Shown here piece after piece: positions 27,131 through 35,965 of a stretch of DNA of 64,000 bases (position 1 is the first letter of the stretch; every line of letters starts with the position of its first letter). The translations under genes and the position numbers were made by a program. Below the pieces are notes generated by a model. That model saw nothing but the letters and a program-made list of their open reading frames with translations. It searched no databases and was not told where the DNA came from. The stretch lies in NCBI RefSeq assembly GCF_900475315.1, contig NZ_LS483369.1, positions 1,736,001-1,800,000 of the forward strand, given 5' to 3'. The stretch is from Neisseria cinerea (GTDB taxonomy: Bacteria; Pseudomonadota; Gammaproteobacteria; Burkholderiales; Neisseriaceae).

Positions 27131-28378
27131 TCAGTCTTTAAAACGTTTGAACACCAGCGTACCGTTGGTGCCGCCGAAGCCGAAGGAATTGGAGATGGCG
27201 ACGTCGATTTTCGCATCGCGTGCTTCGTTGGCGCAGTAGTCCAGATCGCAACCCGCTTCGATGTCTTGTTCAAAGATGTTGATGGTCGGCGGGGATTTTT
27301 GCTCGTGTACCGCCAACACGCTGTACAACGCTTCTACACCGCCTGCCGCGCCGAGCAGGTGGCCGGTCATGGATTTGGTGGAGTTGACGATAACTTTGCG
27401 GGCGTGGTCGCCTAGCGCGCGCTTGAGGGCTTTGGTTTCGTTGGCATCGCCCAAAGGAGTCGATGTACCGTGTGCGTTGACGTAATCAACGTCTTCAGGA
27501 TTCAGGCCGGCATCTTTCAGGGCGCGGGTAACTGCCAACGCAGGGCCTTCTTCGTTCGGAGCGGTAATGTGGTAAGCATCGGAACTCATGCCGAAGCCGA
27601 CGATTTCGGCGTAAATTTTCGCGCCGCGTTTTTTGGCGTGTTCCAATTCTTCCAACACCAATACGCCCGCGCCTTCGCCGATAACAAAACCGTCGCGGCC
27701 TTTGTCCCACGGACGGGAAGCGGTGGCGGGATCGTCGTTGCGGGTGGAGAGGGCTTTCATCGCAGCAAAACCGCCTACGCCCAAAGTGCTGATCGCGCCT
27801 TCGGCACCGCCTGCAATCATCACGTCGGCGTCGCCGTATTTAATCAGTCGGGCGGAGTCGCCGATGGAGTGGGCACCGGTGGTACAGGCGGAAACCATGC
27901 CGTAGCTGGGGCCGCGGTAGCCTTTGAGAATGGTTACATGACCTGAAATCAGGTTAATCAGCGAGCCGGGAATGAAGAAAGGATTGATTTTGCGTGCTCC
28001 GCCTTCGAGTACTGCTTTGCCTGTGGCTTCGATGCTGGGCAGGCCGCCGATGCCGGAGCCGATGTTTACGCCGACACGGTCTTTATCGAGGTTTTCTACA
28101 TCGTCCAAACCCGAATCGGCAATTGCCTGCAGTGCGGCGGCGATGCCGTAGTGGATAAATACGTCCATGCGGCGTGCTTCTTTTGCACTGATGTAATCGC
28201 CGATATTGAAATCGCGGACTTCACCGGCGATTTGGCTGTTGATGTCGGATGCGTCAAAGCGGGTAATCTTGCCGATGCCGCTTTTGCCTGCGAGCAGGTT
28301 GTTCCATGCTTCTGCAACGCTGTTGCCGACAGGGGAAACTTGACCTAAGCCTGTAATGACTACTCTTCTCTGACTCAT
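27131..28378 (-). CDS. fabF: 3-oxoacyl-[acyl-carrier-protein] synthase II
   Basis: Elongating condensing enzyme of type II fatty-acid synthesis. 415 residues. The catalytic Cys lies in SACTTGAHSIGD (about residue 166), and the two active-site His residues are in NAHGTSTPLGDANE and KSMTGHLLGAAGGVE. GFGGTNGTLVF near the C-terminus is typical. It lies downstream of acpP on the same strand, as in most bacteria, but a terminator-like hairpin lies in the 163-nt gap. Other fab genes are absent from the window. Confidence 0.97.
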   Translation of the reverse strand: MSQRRVVITGLGQVSPVGNSVAEAWNNLLAGKSGIGKITRFDASDINSQIAGEVRDFNIGDYISAKEARRMDVFIHYGIAAALQAIADSGLDDVENLDKDRVGVNIGSGIGGLPSIEATGKAVLEGGARKINPFFIPGSLINLISGHVTILKGYRGPSYGMVSACTTGAHSIGDSARLIKYGDADVMIAGGAEGAISTLGVGGFAAMKALSTRNDDPATASRPWDKGRDGFVIGEGAGVLVLEELEHAKKRGAKIYAEIVGFGMSSDAYHITAPNEEGPALAVTRALKDAGLNPEDVDYVNAHGTSTPLGDANETKALKRALGDHARKVIVNSTKSMTGHLLGAAGGVEALYSVLAVHEQKSPPTINIFEQDIEAGCDLDYCANEARDAKIDVAISNSFGFGGTNGTLVFKRFKD

Positions 28379-28486
28379 GATAATCTCGCTGTTGGTTGTC
28401 GGTGCGGCATATGGGTGTGTCGGGCATATGCCGTCTGGAATTCCCGGCAGGTATTTAAACGGAGTTTAAGCAGTTTGCCATATAAG

Positions 28487-28520
28487 GGAAAAGCCTCTAT
28501 TGCACGGTGCAGCAGAGGCT
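28487..28520 (-). terminator. Hairpin terminator after acpP
   Basis: On the minus strand AGCCTCTGCTGCA and TGCAATAGAGGCT pair imperfectly and are followed by TTTTCCC. Partial termination would set the high acpP to fabF ratio. Confidence 0.65.
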
Positions 28521-28541
28521 GTTGTGTCGGGCGATGACCGA

Positions 28542-28778
28542 TTAGCCGTTGTGGGCGTTGATGTAGTCGATAGCCAGTTGGACTGTGGTGATTTTTTCAG
28601 CATCTTCGTCAGGGATTTCGCAGCCGAAAGCTTCTTCCAGAGCCATAACCAGTTCTACGGTATCCAAAGAGTCTGCGCCCAAGTCGTCTTGGAAAGAAGA
28701 TTCGTTTTTCACGTCGGCTTCATTTACGCCCAGTTGTTCAGCAACAATTTTCTTAACTTGTTGTTCGATGTTTGACAT
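28542..28778 (-). CDS. acpP: Acyl carrier protein
   Basis: 78-residue, highly acidic ACP that carries acyl chains on a 4'-phosphopantetheine arm. The attachment Ser is in the canonical [14 protein letters not shown] motif at about residue 37. The length and sequence are typical of primary-metabolism ACP. A good ribosome binding site (AAGGAACG) precedes the ATG. It is the first gene of acpP-fabF and has its own promoter. Confidence 0.98.
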   Translation of the reverse strand: MSNIEQQVKKIVAEQLGVNEADVKNESSFQDDLGADSLDTVELVMALEEAFGCEIPDEDAEKITTVQLAIDYINAHNG

Positions 28779-28873
28779 GTCAGTCGTTCCTTTATGCCTT
28801 GCGGCAGGTTGTTTAAGGGAAATAAATCGGTGGTATTGTACCGACTTTTAATAGAGTTTTCTATCTAATGCCT

Positions 28874-28901
28874 ATTATATCAATATTTGCGGATTTGTAC
28901 A
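28874..28901 (-). promoter_or_regulatory. Probable acpP promoter
   Basis: A perfect TATAAT on the minus strand, with TGTACA 16 nt upstream as a weak -35. Confidence 0.45.
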
Positions 28902-29008
28902 TTTTTGGGTGGTGCCGGTTTTAACGTTCAAATTTGATATGTATGCCGTGTCCGGCATGTGATTTCGGTTAAAATGGCAACATTTCCATCTGGAGCAGGA
29001 AGCCCGTT

Positions 29009-30019
29009 ATGTATTCATTTGCCCGCCGTATTCTATTTGCGCTTGATGCCGAAAAGGCACACCATTTCACACTCAATGCCCTCAACACGGTTTATAAGCT
29101 CGGTCTGATTCCGGTAACCGACAACAAGGCTACCAAATCTGTCAGGCTGATGGGCATGGATTTGCCCAACCCTGTCGGACTTGCCGCAGGGCTCGATAAA
29201 AACGGCGAATACATAGATGCTTTGGCCGCGCTCGGCTTCGGTTTCATCGAAATCGGTACGGTAACGCCCAAACCGCAGCCCGGTAACCCGCAGCCGCGCC
29301 TCTTTCGTGTTCCCGAACGCCAAGGCATCATTAACCGCATGGGTTTCAACAACCACGGTATCGACATCATGATACGCAACATCGAAAAAAGTAAATTCAG
29401 TGGCGTATTGGGCATCAACATCGGCAAAAACGCCGTAACACCTATCGAAAACGCTGCCGATGATTATTTAATCTGCCTCGAAAAAGCCTACGCACACGCA
29501 AGTTACATTACCGTCAATATTTCATCGCCCAACACTAAAAACCTCCGCGCGCTGCAAGGTGGCGACGAGTTGAGCGCATTGCTTGAGGCTTTGAAAAACA
29601 AACAGGCACAGCTTGCCTCTGCACACGGGAAATATGTTCCGCTCGCCGTCAAAATCGCCCCCGATTTGGATGAAGCACAAATCGAAGACATCGCCCACGT
29701 TGTCAAATCCGTTGAAATGGATGGCATCATCGCTACCAATACCACCATCGACAAATCAAGCCTAGGCAGCCATCCGCTTGCAGGCGAGCAGGGCGGTCTA
29801 AGCGGTCTGCCCGTTTATGAAAAAAGCAACCAAGTGCTGAAAACATTGGCGGAACACATAGACGGCAAACTGCCCATTATCGGCGTAGGCGGTATTATGG
29901 ACGGTGGGGACGCAGCAGAGAAAATCCGCTTGGGCGCAACTGCCGTCCAGGTGTACAGCGGATTGATATACAAAGGTCCGGCATTGGTCAAAGAATGTTT
30001 GAAGGCTTTGGCGCGATGA
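29009..30019 (+). CDS. pyrD: Dihydroorotate dehydrogenase (quinone), class 2
   Basis: FMN enzyme that oxidises dihydroorotate to orotate with membrane quinone in pyrimidine synthesis. 336 residues, class 2 length. The N-terminal amphipathic helices (YSFARRILFALDAEKAHHF) bind the membrane. Other signatures: GLAAGLDKNGEYIDAL near residue 58, NRMGFNNHG near 111, VNISSPNTKNLR with the catalytic Ser, and the FMN-binding GVGGIMDGGDA near the C-terminus. It is followed by a DUS-like terminator. Confidence 0.97.
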   Translation: MYSFARRILFALDAEKAHHFTLNALNTVYKLGLIPVTDNKATKSVRLMGMDLPNPVGLAAGLDKNGEYIDALAALGFGFIEIGTVTPKPQPGNPQPRLFRVPERQGIINRMGFNNHGIDIMIRNIEKSKFSGVLGINIGKNAVTPIENAADDYLICLEKAYAHASYITVNISSPNTKNLRALQGGDELSALLEALKNKQAQLASAHGKYVPLAVKIAPDLDEAQIEDIAHVVKSVEMDGIIATNTTIDKSSLGSHPLAGEQGGLSGLPVYEKSNQVLKTLAEHIDGKLPIIGVGGIMDGGDAAEKIRLGATAVQVYSGLIYKGPALVKECLKALAR

Positions 30020-30031
30020 TGCGTCCCGCTC

Positions 30032-30075
30032 AAAATGCCATCTGAAAGCACGTTTTGCCGTTCAGACGGCATTTT
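30032..30075 (+). terminator. DUS terminator of pyrD (one mismatch)
   Basis: AAAATGCCATCTGAA pairs with TTCAGACGGCATTTT; the left DUS carries a G-to-A change. Confidence 0.65.
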
Positions 30076-30210
30076 CATTTCCTTTTTCCGCCTGCCGCCC
30101 TTTGAAAATCCCTTATTCAAATGATAAAAAGAGCTCGGGCGTTTGCTTGGAGGAAGGCAGGTAATCCAATTTGAAGGACGCGGAAGCCGATACGTTAAAA
30201 AGGATGAAAA

Positions 30211-30492
30211 ATGGAAAACGGGCAACGGAATAAACGGTTTCCCTTGGAAAAACGAATTTTTTATCTGGAGCATTCGGGGCGGTATCTGATGATTTGCGCC
30301 TTATCGGATTATTCCCAAAACAAACATACTGTCGTTATGGCAAATTTCATCTATCCGGATGAAAAAACGGATTGGCGGAATTTGGATGATTTATTCAATG
30401 AGTTGGTTTTAGAGGAATTGCAGGCTTCATTTATGGATTGGTATCCGACTGTTGAAGAGGCAATCAACCGTCATTTGGAAGACTTTTCGTAA
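30211..30492 (+). CDS. Hypothetical 93-residue acidic protein
   Basis: No recognised family. The sequence is acidic with many aromatic residues (KRIFYLEHSGRYLMICAL, NELVLEELQASFMDWYP) and has no signal or membrane segment, so it is probably a small cytosolic protein. It precedes, by 78 nt, a second low-GC gene (30571-31029). Both are inserted between pyrD and polA. The size, acidity and pairing recall immunity-type or accessory island genes, but this is inference only. Confidence 0.6.
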   Translation: MENGQRNKRFPLEKRIFYLEHSGRYLMICALSDYSQNKHTVVMANFIYPDEKTDWRNLDDLFNELVLEELQASFMDWYPTVEEAINRHLEDFS

Positions 30493-30570
30493 CAGGCGTC
30501 AATCGAAAGGGGCGTAATGATGGGGCAGGCAAACCGACGCGTGAACACGAAGCAGGCAACCGGGGAAAAA

Positions 30571-31029
30571 ATGAACCTTGATTTAACCGCTCAAAAAGTC
30601 AGCTTTTCATGGAAGGATATTCTGTGGGGGTATGAGAATAAATACTTGGGTTGGGCTGATGTAGTAGCTTATGCCCGAAAAATGACGCTTTCAGATCATG
30701 ATGAACGCGTGTTCAAGCTATCTTTAATCAACAAATCCAATATTCTTGAATTAAAACCTGTTCTGGAAGATTTGGCTTCGGAAATGAGTGGTTATTCCCC
30801 TAAAAATTGGCTGTACGTCCTCTTAAGCGATGTATTCCATAGAAAAGAAGAATTTGAGGATCCTTTGGGGGAAGTTGAAAAAATTTATGCAGATTTCGAT
30901 TATCCGGAAGAAATAGAATCATTTGTCAGATATATGCCGCCTAAAGACGGTTATGTTCCTTCTGCCCACAGCTATGAAGAAAATATTGTCCGGCTGTATC
31001 TCAATTGGGCAAAATATTTGGGCAGATAA
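30571..31029 (+). CDS. Hypothetical protein, DUF2247-like
   Basis: 152 residues from the ATG at 30571 (MNLDLTAQKVSFSWKDILWG), with GGGG upstream; an ATG at 30517 would add 18 poorly conserved residues. The pattern SWKDILWGYENKYLGWADVV, with a central LEDLASEMSG and a C-terminal RLYLNWAKYL, resembles the uncharacterised DUF2247 family as I remember it. It is soluble and acidic. The GC content is clearly lower than in pyrD and polA on either side. A DUS terminator follows. Function unknown. Confidence 0.6.
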   Translation: MNLDLTAQKVSFSWKDILWGYENKYLGWADVVAYARKMTLSDHDERVFKLSLINKSNILELKPVLEDLASEMSGYSPKNWLYVLLSDVFHRKEEFEDPLGEVEKIYADFDYPEEIESFVRYMPPKDGYVPSAHSYEENIVRLYLNWAKYLGR

Positions 31030-31042
31030 GGCAGGCTAGATT

Positions 31043-31080
31043 CAAATGCCGTCTGAAATGGGCTTTCAGACGGCATTTTG
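31043..31080 (+). terminator. Inverted DUS terminator upstream of polA
   Basis: CAAATGCCGTCTGAAA and TTTCAGACGGCATTTTG, 16-bp stem, loop about 5 nt. Confidence 0.7.
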
Positions 31081-31131
31081 ATTATCCCTTATAATTAGGT
31101 CATTTTTATTTTCTCATCAGCAGATACTATC

Positions 31132-33924
31132 ATGGCAACCATTCACACCCTTCTCCTCGTCGACGGCTCTTCTTATCTCTACCGCGCTTATCACGCGATG
31201 GCGCAGTTGTCCGCGCCTGACGGTGCGCCGACGGGTGCGCTTTACGGCGTATTGAACATGTTGCGCCGGCTGCGGGCGGATTATGTGCATGATTATTGCG
31301 CGGTGGTGTTTGATGCGAAGGGCAAGAATTTCCGCCACGAGATGTTCCCCGACTACAAGGCGACGCGCCCGCCGATGCCGGACGATTTGCGCCCGCAGGC
31401 GGAAGCCTTGCCGGATTTGGTGCGGCTGATGGGCTGGCCGGTGCTGGTGATTCCGCAAGTCGAAGCGGACGACGTCATCGGCACTTTGGCTAAGATGGCC
31501 GGCGAAGCAGGTTGGAATGTGGTGGTGTCCACCGGCGATAAGGATATGGCGCAGTTGGTGAACGAGCGCGTGACGCTGGTGAACACGATGAGCGGCGAAA
31601 CGCTGGACATTGAAGGCGTGAAGGAGAAATTCGGCGTGCGCCCCGACCAAATCCGCGATTATCTCGCGCTGATGGGCGACAAGGTGGATAACGTGCCGGG
31701 CGTGGAGAAGTGCGGCCCGAAAACGGCGGTGAAGTGGCTGGAAGCCTACGGCTCGCTGGCTGGTGTGATGGAACACGCTGCGGAAATCAAGGGCAAGGTC
31801 GGCGAAAACCTGCAAGCCGCGCTGCCCCAACTGCCGCTTTCGTATGATTTGGTGACGATTAAAACCGATGTGGACTTGCACACCGAGCTTTCAGACGGCC
31901 TCGAAAGCCTGCGCCGCACTTCTCCGAAATGGTCGCAGCTTGCGGTCGATTTCAAACGCTGGGGCTTCCGCACTTGGCTGAAAGAAGCGGAAAGCCGTAT
32001 GCACGAAGCGGCGGACGGCGATTTGTTCGGCAGCGATACGATAGGCGAACAGGCGGCGTTGGACATGGAAACGTCGTCTGAAAGGCTACCTGAAAAAGCC
32101 GTTGCCCCCGAAAAGCTGGATTATCAAACCGTTACCACCGAAGCGCAGTTTGTCGCCTTGTTGGACAAACTGTCGCGGGCGGACGCCATCGGCATCGATA
32201 CGGAAACCACGTCCCTAGACGCGATGAACGCCGCGCTGGTCGGCATCAGCATCGCGTTCCAAGCAGGCGAAGCGGTTTACATCCCCGTAGGGCACAGCCT
32301 GACTGCCGCGCCCGAACAGCTTGATTTGCAATACGTATTAGGTCGTCTGAAACCGTATTTGGAAAACCCCGCCCTGAAGAAAATCGGGCAAAACCTCAAA
32401 TACGACCAACACGTTTTCGCCAACTACGGCATCGCCCTGAACGGCATTGCCGGCGACGCCATGCTCGCTTCCTACATCATCGAAAGCCATCTCGGACACG
32501 GCTTGGACGAATTGTCCGAACGCTGGCTGGGCTTGGAAACCATTACCTACGAATCGTTGTGCGGTAAAGGCGCGAAGCAAATCGGTTTTGCCGATGTCGC
32601 CATCGGGCAGGCGACCGAATACGCCGCCCAAGACGCCGATTTCGCCCTGCGCCTCGAAGCGCACCTGCGCGCGCAAATGGATGCCAAACAGCTTGAAATG
32701 TATGAAAAAATGGAGCTGCCCGTCGCGCAAGTATTGTTTGAAATGGAACGCAACGGCGTACAAATCGACCGAGCCGAACTCGCCCGCCAAAGCGCAGAAC
32801 TCGGCGCCGAGCTGATGAAGCTCGAACAAGAAGCCTACGCCGCCGCAGGCCAGCCGTTCAACCTCAACTCGCCCAAACAGCTGCAAGAAATCCTGTTCGA
32901 CAAAATGGGCATCCCCACCAAAGGCCTGAAAAAAACCGCCAAAGGCGGCATTTCCACCAACGAAGCCGTGCTCGAACAGCTCGCGCCCGACTACCCCCTG
33001 CCCAAAATCATCCTGCAAAACCGCAGCCTGGCGAAACTCAAATCCACCTACACCGACAAACTGCCCGAAATGATTTCCCCCAAAGACGGCCGCGTGCATA
33101 CCACCTACGCCCAAGCCGTCGCCATCACAGGCCGCCTCGCCAGCAACAACCCCAACCTGCAAAACATCCCCATCCGCACCGCCGAAGGCCGCCGTGTGCG
33201 CCGCGCCTTCACCGCACCGCAAGGCAGCGTCATCGTTTCCGCCGACTATTCCCAAATCGAGCTGCGCATCATGGCGCACCTCTCCGGCGACAAAACCCTC
33301 ATCGCCGCGTTCCAAAACGGCGAAGACGTACACCGCCGCACCGCCGCCGAAGTATTCGGTATCGCCCCTGAAAACGTCTCGTCCGAACAACGCCGCTACG
33401 CCAAAACCATCAACTTCGGCCTCATTTACGGCATGGGCCAATACGGCCTCGCCAAGTCATTGGGCATCGACAACATCTCCGCCAAAAACTTTATCGACCG
33501 CTACTTCGCCCGCTACCCCGGCGTCGCCGAATATATGCAGCGCACCAAAGAACAAGCCGCCGCCCAAGGTTTCGTCGAAACCCTGTTCGGCCGCCGCCTC
33601 TACCTGCCCGACATCCGCAACAAAAACGCCAACGCCCGCGCCGGAGCAGAACGCGCCGCCATCAACGCCCCCATGCAAGGCACCGCCTCCGACCTCATCA
33701 AACGCGCCATGATAGACGTGTCCCGCTGGCTGGTTTCAGACGACCTGAAAAGCAAACTGATTATGCAGGTGCATGACGAACTGGTGCTGGAAGTCCCCGA
33801 AGCCGAACTGGATTCGGTCAAAGAAAAACTGCCGCAGATTATGGCGAAAGTGGACGAAGGGATGTTGAAAGTACCGCTGGTGGCGGAGGTTGGCGTGGGT
33901 ATGAATTGGGAAGAGGCGCATTGA
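31132..33924 (+). CDS. polA: DNA polymerase I
   Basis: Repair and Okazaki-maturation polymerase. 930 residues. The 5' nuclease domain occupies about residues 1-290 (LLVDGSSYLYRAYHA, VSTGDKDMAQLV, MGDKVDNVPGV). The 3'-5' exonuclease domain keeps the DxE motif in GIDTETTSLDA, so proofreading is probably active. Polymerase motifs: A, SADYSQIELRIMAHL; B, RRYAKTINFGLIYGMGQYG; C, MQVHDELVLEV. Codon style changes within the gene: the first 1.1 kb uses G-ending codons. The segment between the foreign-dialect uptake sites at 32340 and 33735 is strongly C-ending. The last 180 bp return to the first style. This suggests a recombinant allele. Confidence 0.97.
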   Translation: MATIHTLLLVDGSSYLYRAYHAMAQLSAPDGAPTGALYGVLNMLRRLRADYVHDYCAVVFDAKGKNFRHEMFPDYKATRPPMPDDLRPQAEALPDLVRLMGWPVLVIPQVEADDVIGTLAKMAGEAGWNVVVSTGDKDMAQLVNERVTLVNTMSGETLDIEGVKEKFGVRPDQIRDYLALMGDKVDNVPGVEKCGPKTAVKWLEAYGSLAGVMEHAAEIKGKVGENLQAALPQLPLSYDLVTIKTDVDLHTELSDGLESLRRTSPKWSQLAVDFKRWGFRTWLKEAESRMHEAADGDLFGSDTIGEQAALDMETSSERLPEKAVAPEKLDYQTVTTEAQFVALLDKLSRADAIGIDTETTSLDAMNAALVGISIAFQAGEAVYIPVGHSLTAAPEQLDLQYVLGRLKPYLENPALKKIGQNLKYDQHVFANYGIALNGIAGDAMLASYIIESHLGHGLDELSERWLGLETITYESLCGKGAKQIGFADVAIGQATEYAAQDADFALRLEAHLRAQMDAKQLEMYEKMELPVAQVLFEMERNGVQIDRAELARQSAELGAELMKLEQEAYAAAGQPFNLNSPKQLQEILFDKMGIPTKGLKKTAKGGISTNEAVLEQLAPDYPLPKIILQNRSLAKLKSTYTDKLPEMISPKDGRVHTTYAQAVAITGRLASNNPNLQNIPIRTAEGRRVRRAFTAPQGSVIVSADYSQIELRIMAHLSGDKTLIAAFQNGEDVHRRTAAEVFGIAPENVSSEQRRYAKTINFGLIYGMGQYGLAKSLGIDNISAKNFIDRYFARYPGVAEYMQRTKEQAAAQGFVETLFGRRLYLPDIRNKNANARAGAERAAINAPMQGTASDLIKRAMIDVSRWLVSDDLKSKLIMQVHDELVLEVPEAELDSVKEKLPQIMAKVDEGMLKVPLVAEVGVGMNWEEAH
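32340..32351 (+). repeat. AG-mucDUS in polA
   Basis: AGGTCGTCTGAA, the uptake dialect of N. mucosa/sicca-type species, at the left border of the C-rich polA segment. Confidence 0.8.
33735..33746 (-). repeat. AG-mucDUS in polA
   Basis: The complement of AGGTCGTCTGAA, at the right border of the C-rich polA segment. Confidence 0.8.
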
Positions 33925-33969
33925 GATGTTATGGCGTTTAACAGATTGTTTTGGGAAAGGGATAAAGTA

Positions 33970-35961
33970 ATGAATGTTCAAGATTTAATTAAGGAAGGTT
34001 TAGCGTTATTCAATAACAAAAAATTTGACGAAGCGATTGAAAAGCTGAATCAGGCTTTAGATGGAATTGAAGATAAGGATAGCCAAATTGAGGAGCAAAA
34101 CGATATTCAGTTTTTGCTAGGATGCTGTTATTTCGAACAGGCGAGGAAATCCAAAGGAGAGATTGCGATTAAGTTGTTCGATCAGGCAGTTGAACACTAC
34201 CAACAACAATTGCGGCTTGCCGAACAGCTGGAAGACAAGCAAAAAATCCTTCAAGAACAAATATGTGCCCAATGTTTGTTAGGCCGTTGCTATTTAGAGC
34301 AGGCAATGAAAGCTGAAGGCAAGGAGTCGGAACAGTTATTTGGACAGGCAGTTGAACACTACCAACAACAATTGAGTCTTTCCGAACAGCTGGCAGACAA
34401 GCAAAACAGCCTTCAACAACAAATCTATGCCCAATCTTGGCTTGGCCTCTGCTATTTAGAGCAGGCGATGAAAGCCAAAGGCAAGGGCAAGGAGTCGGAA
34501 CAGTTATTTGGACGGGCAGTTGAGCATTTCCAACAGCAATTGAGCCTTGCCGAACAGCTGGAAGATAAACAAAACAGCCTTCAACAGCAAATCAATGCCC
34601 AATCTTGGCTTGGTCGTTGTGATTTCGAACAAGCAATTGCTATTAAAGATAGTAAAGATAATTCCAAAATTTTGTTAAAAAGAGCTACTGGACACTTTTT
34701 GTATGTTTTGGAACAACTGAAACAATTAGATGATGAACTGAAAAAGAAAAAAATCCAAAGGAAAATTTATCGGTATTTAAAGGAAATTTATTTTCTTAGA
34801 GAAATATGGACGCTTTACTTTAAGTGGAAAAAGCAAGAAATACAGGAAAATTTATTTGAAAACCGAGAGGGTAATTTAACCGATGCTATCTCAACTATTC
34901 TGGCGGTTTTAAATATTCCGCCTTTCGAATCGGATAAGATTCCTTTTGCCCATTACACTTCGCCTTCAGTATGCGAAAGATTATTCGGCATTGTCAGCGA
35001 TCAAACTAATGATAAAGCCAATGATCAAACCGATGATCAAACCGATGATAAAGACCCTGTTGACAGTAACAAAGTCAGTCCGATGAGAATCGGTAGCTCC
35101 ACTTATATGAATGACCCGACTGAAGGAGAAGGGCTGTTGGAGTTGCTGAACCTGCAGGATTTGGAATTGGAAAACAAGGCAGATTGCCCCGCCTATAATG
35201 CTTTCTTTACCTGTTTCTCCAGCCGCGTAAACGATTTGAATCAGTTCCGTTTGTATGGCAAAGAAAACGGCGTGGAAGCATCGGGCTGCTGCTTGGTATT
35301 TAATAAAAGTGGGGATTGGTTGAAAGAGCCTGATGTTTCTGCTTCGTTCAAAAGTTTTACAAATAAACAGAATGAAGGTTTCAACGAACCAATAGAGGCA
35401 GATGTAACGGGTTCGAAAGATGAAAACCTGCCGCTTTATCAGGTAGCTTATATCGCTTATTACGATGAATATATTGCTAAGGAAAAATGTGGGAAATGGT
35501 TGTTGAATAAGAATAATCAAAGTTTTGGTATCCGATTAAAGCCTGTAGGAAAAAATCCAAGTTTGTATCAATTGCGTATCGACAAGCTTGAAGAAGCGTT
35601 GATAGAGTTAATGGAAAAATCCAATAATATCAGCGATGAAGACAAAAAAGCTTTGGAGTATATCCGCTATCTGTTTAAAGATTTTGCTTTCCGCGACGAG
35701 GAAGAGTTCCGCCTGCTGAAAATCGAACAAATCGGTTCTAAAGAAATTAAATATTGTCAGAATACAAAATCCGTCTATCTGCCTTATGCCGATATACGCG
35801 ATATTGTGGATGAAGTGATTTTGGGGACGAATTACGAAAAGAGCGGAAAAGAGCGCAAGGCGGAAGTGTTTCAGCACTTAATGCGGAAATATTATCCAAA
35901 CGTTAAAGTTTCCCGCTCGTCACTGCCGATTAATGCCAATCCGCCGATTAAGAAGGATTAG
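33970..35961 (+). CDS. TPR-repeat protein with C-terminal DUF2971-like domain
   Basis: 663 residues from MNVQDLIKEGLALFNNKKFD. Residues 1-230 are tetratricopeptide-like helices, including three to four near-identical 54-56-residue units (LGRCYLEQAMKA, LFGQAVEHYQQQ, LAEQLEDKQ). A charged helical linker follows, and then a low-complexity stretch (DQTNDKANDQTDDQTDDKDP). From about residue 315 a domain begins with FAHYTSPSVCERLFG and later SSTYMNDPTEGEGLLELL, the pattern of DUF2971 proteins, continuing to EEEFRLLKIEQIG. There is no signal peptide. Low GC compared with polA, 45 nt upstream. Function unknown; TPR arrays usually mediate protein binding. Confidence 0.8.
   Translation: MNVQDLIKEGLALFNNKKFDEAIEKLNQALDGIEDKDSQIEEQNDIQFLLGCCYFEQARKSKGEIAIKLFDQAVEHYQQQLRLAEQLEDKQKILQEQICAQCLLGRCYLEQAMKAEGKESEQLFGQAVEHYQQQLSLSEQLADKQNSLQQQIYAQSWLGLCYLEQAMKAKGKGKESEQLFGRAVEHFQQQLSLAEQLEDKQNSLQQQINAQSWLGRCDFEQAIAIKDSKDNSKILLKRATGHFLYVLEQLKQLDDELKKKKIQRKIYRYLKEIYFLREIWTLYFKWKKQEIQENLFENREGNLTDAISTILAVLNIPPFESDKIPFAHYTSPSVCERLFGIVSDQTNDKANDQTDDQTDDKDPVDSNKVSPMRIGSSTYMNDPTEGEGLLELLNLQDLELENKADCPAYNAFFTCFSSRVNDLNQFRLYGKENGVEASGCCLVFNKSGDWLKEPDVSASFKSFTNKQNEGFNEPIEADVTGSKDENLPLYQVAYIAYYDEYIAKEKCGKWLLNKNNQSFGIRLKPVGKNPSLYQLRIDKLEEALIELMEKSNNISDEDKKALEYIRYLFKDFAFRDEEEFRLLKIEQIGSKEIKYCQNTKSVYLPYADIRDIVDEVILGTNYEKSGKERKAEVFQHLMRKYYPNVKVSRSSLPINANPPIKKD
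34111..34640 (+). repeat. Tandem 162-168-bp repeats in the TPR gene
   Basis: Equivalent positions (TATTTAGAGC or TATTTCGAAC) recur at 34129, 34291, 34453 and, varied, 34621, so the period is 162, 162 and 168 bp. Units two and three are nearly identical at the DNA level. Confidence 0.8.
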
Positions 35962-35965
35962 CCAG

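Noticed and set aside
32338-33441. 367-codon minus-strand open frame inside polA
   Set aside because: Antisense shadow of the C-rich polA segment. The composition (Gly, Val, Phe rich) is typical of such shadows.
34111-34640. CRISPR-like regular repeats
   Set aside because: The 162-bp periodicity is coding TPR repeats; there are no short identical repeats with unique spacers anywhere in the window.
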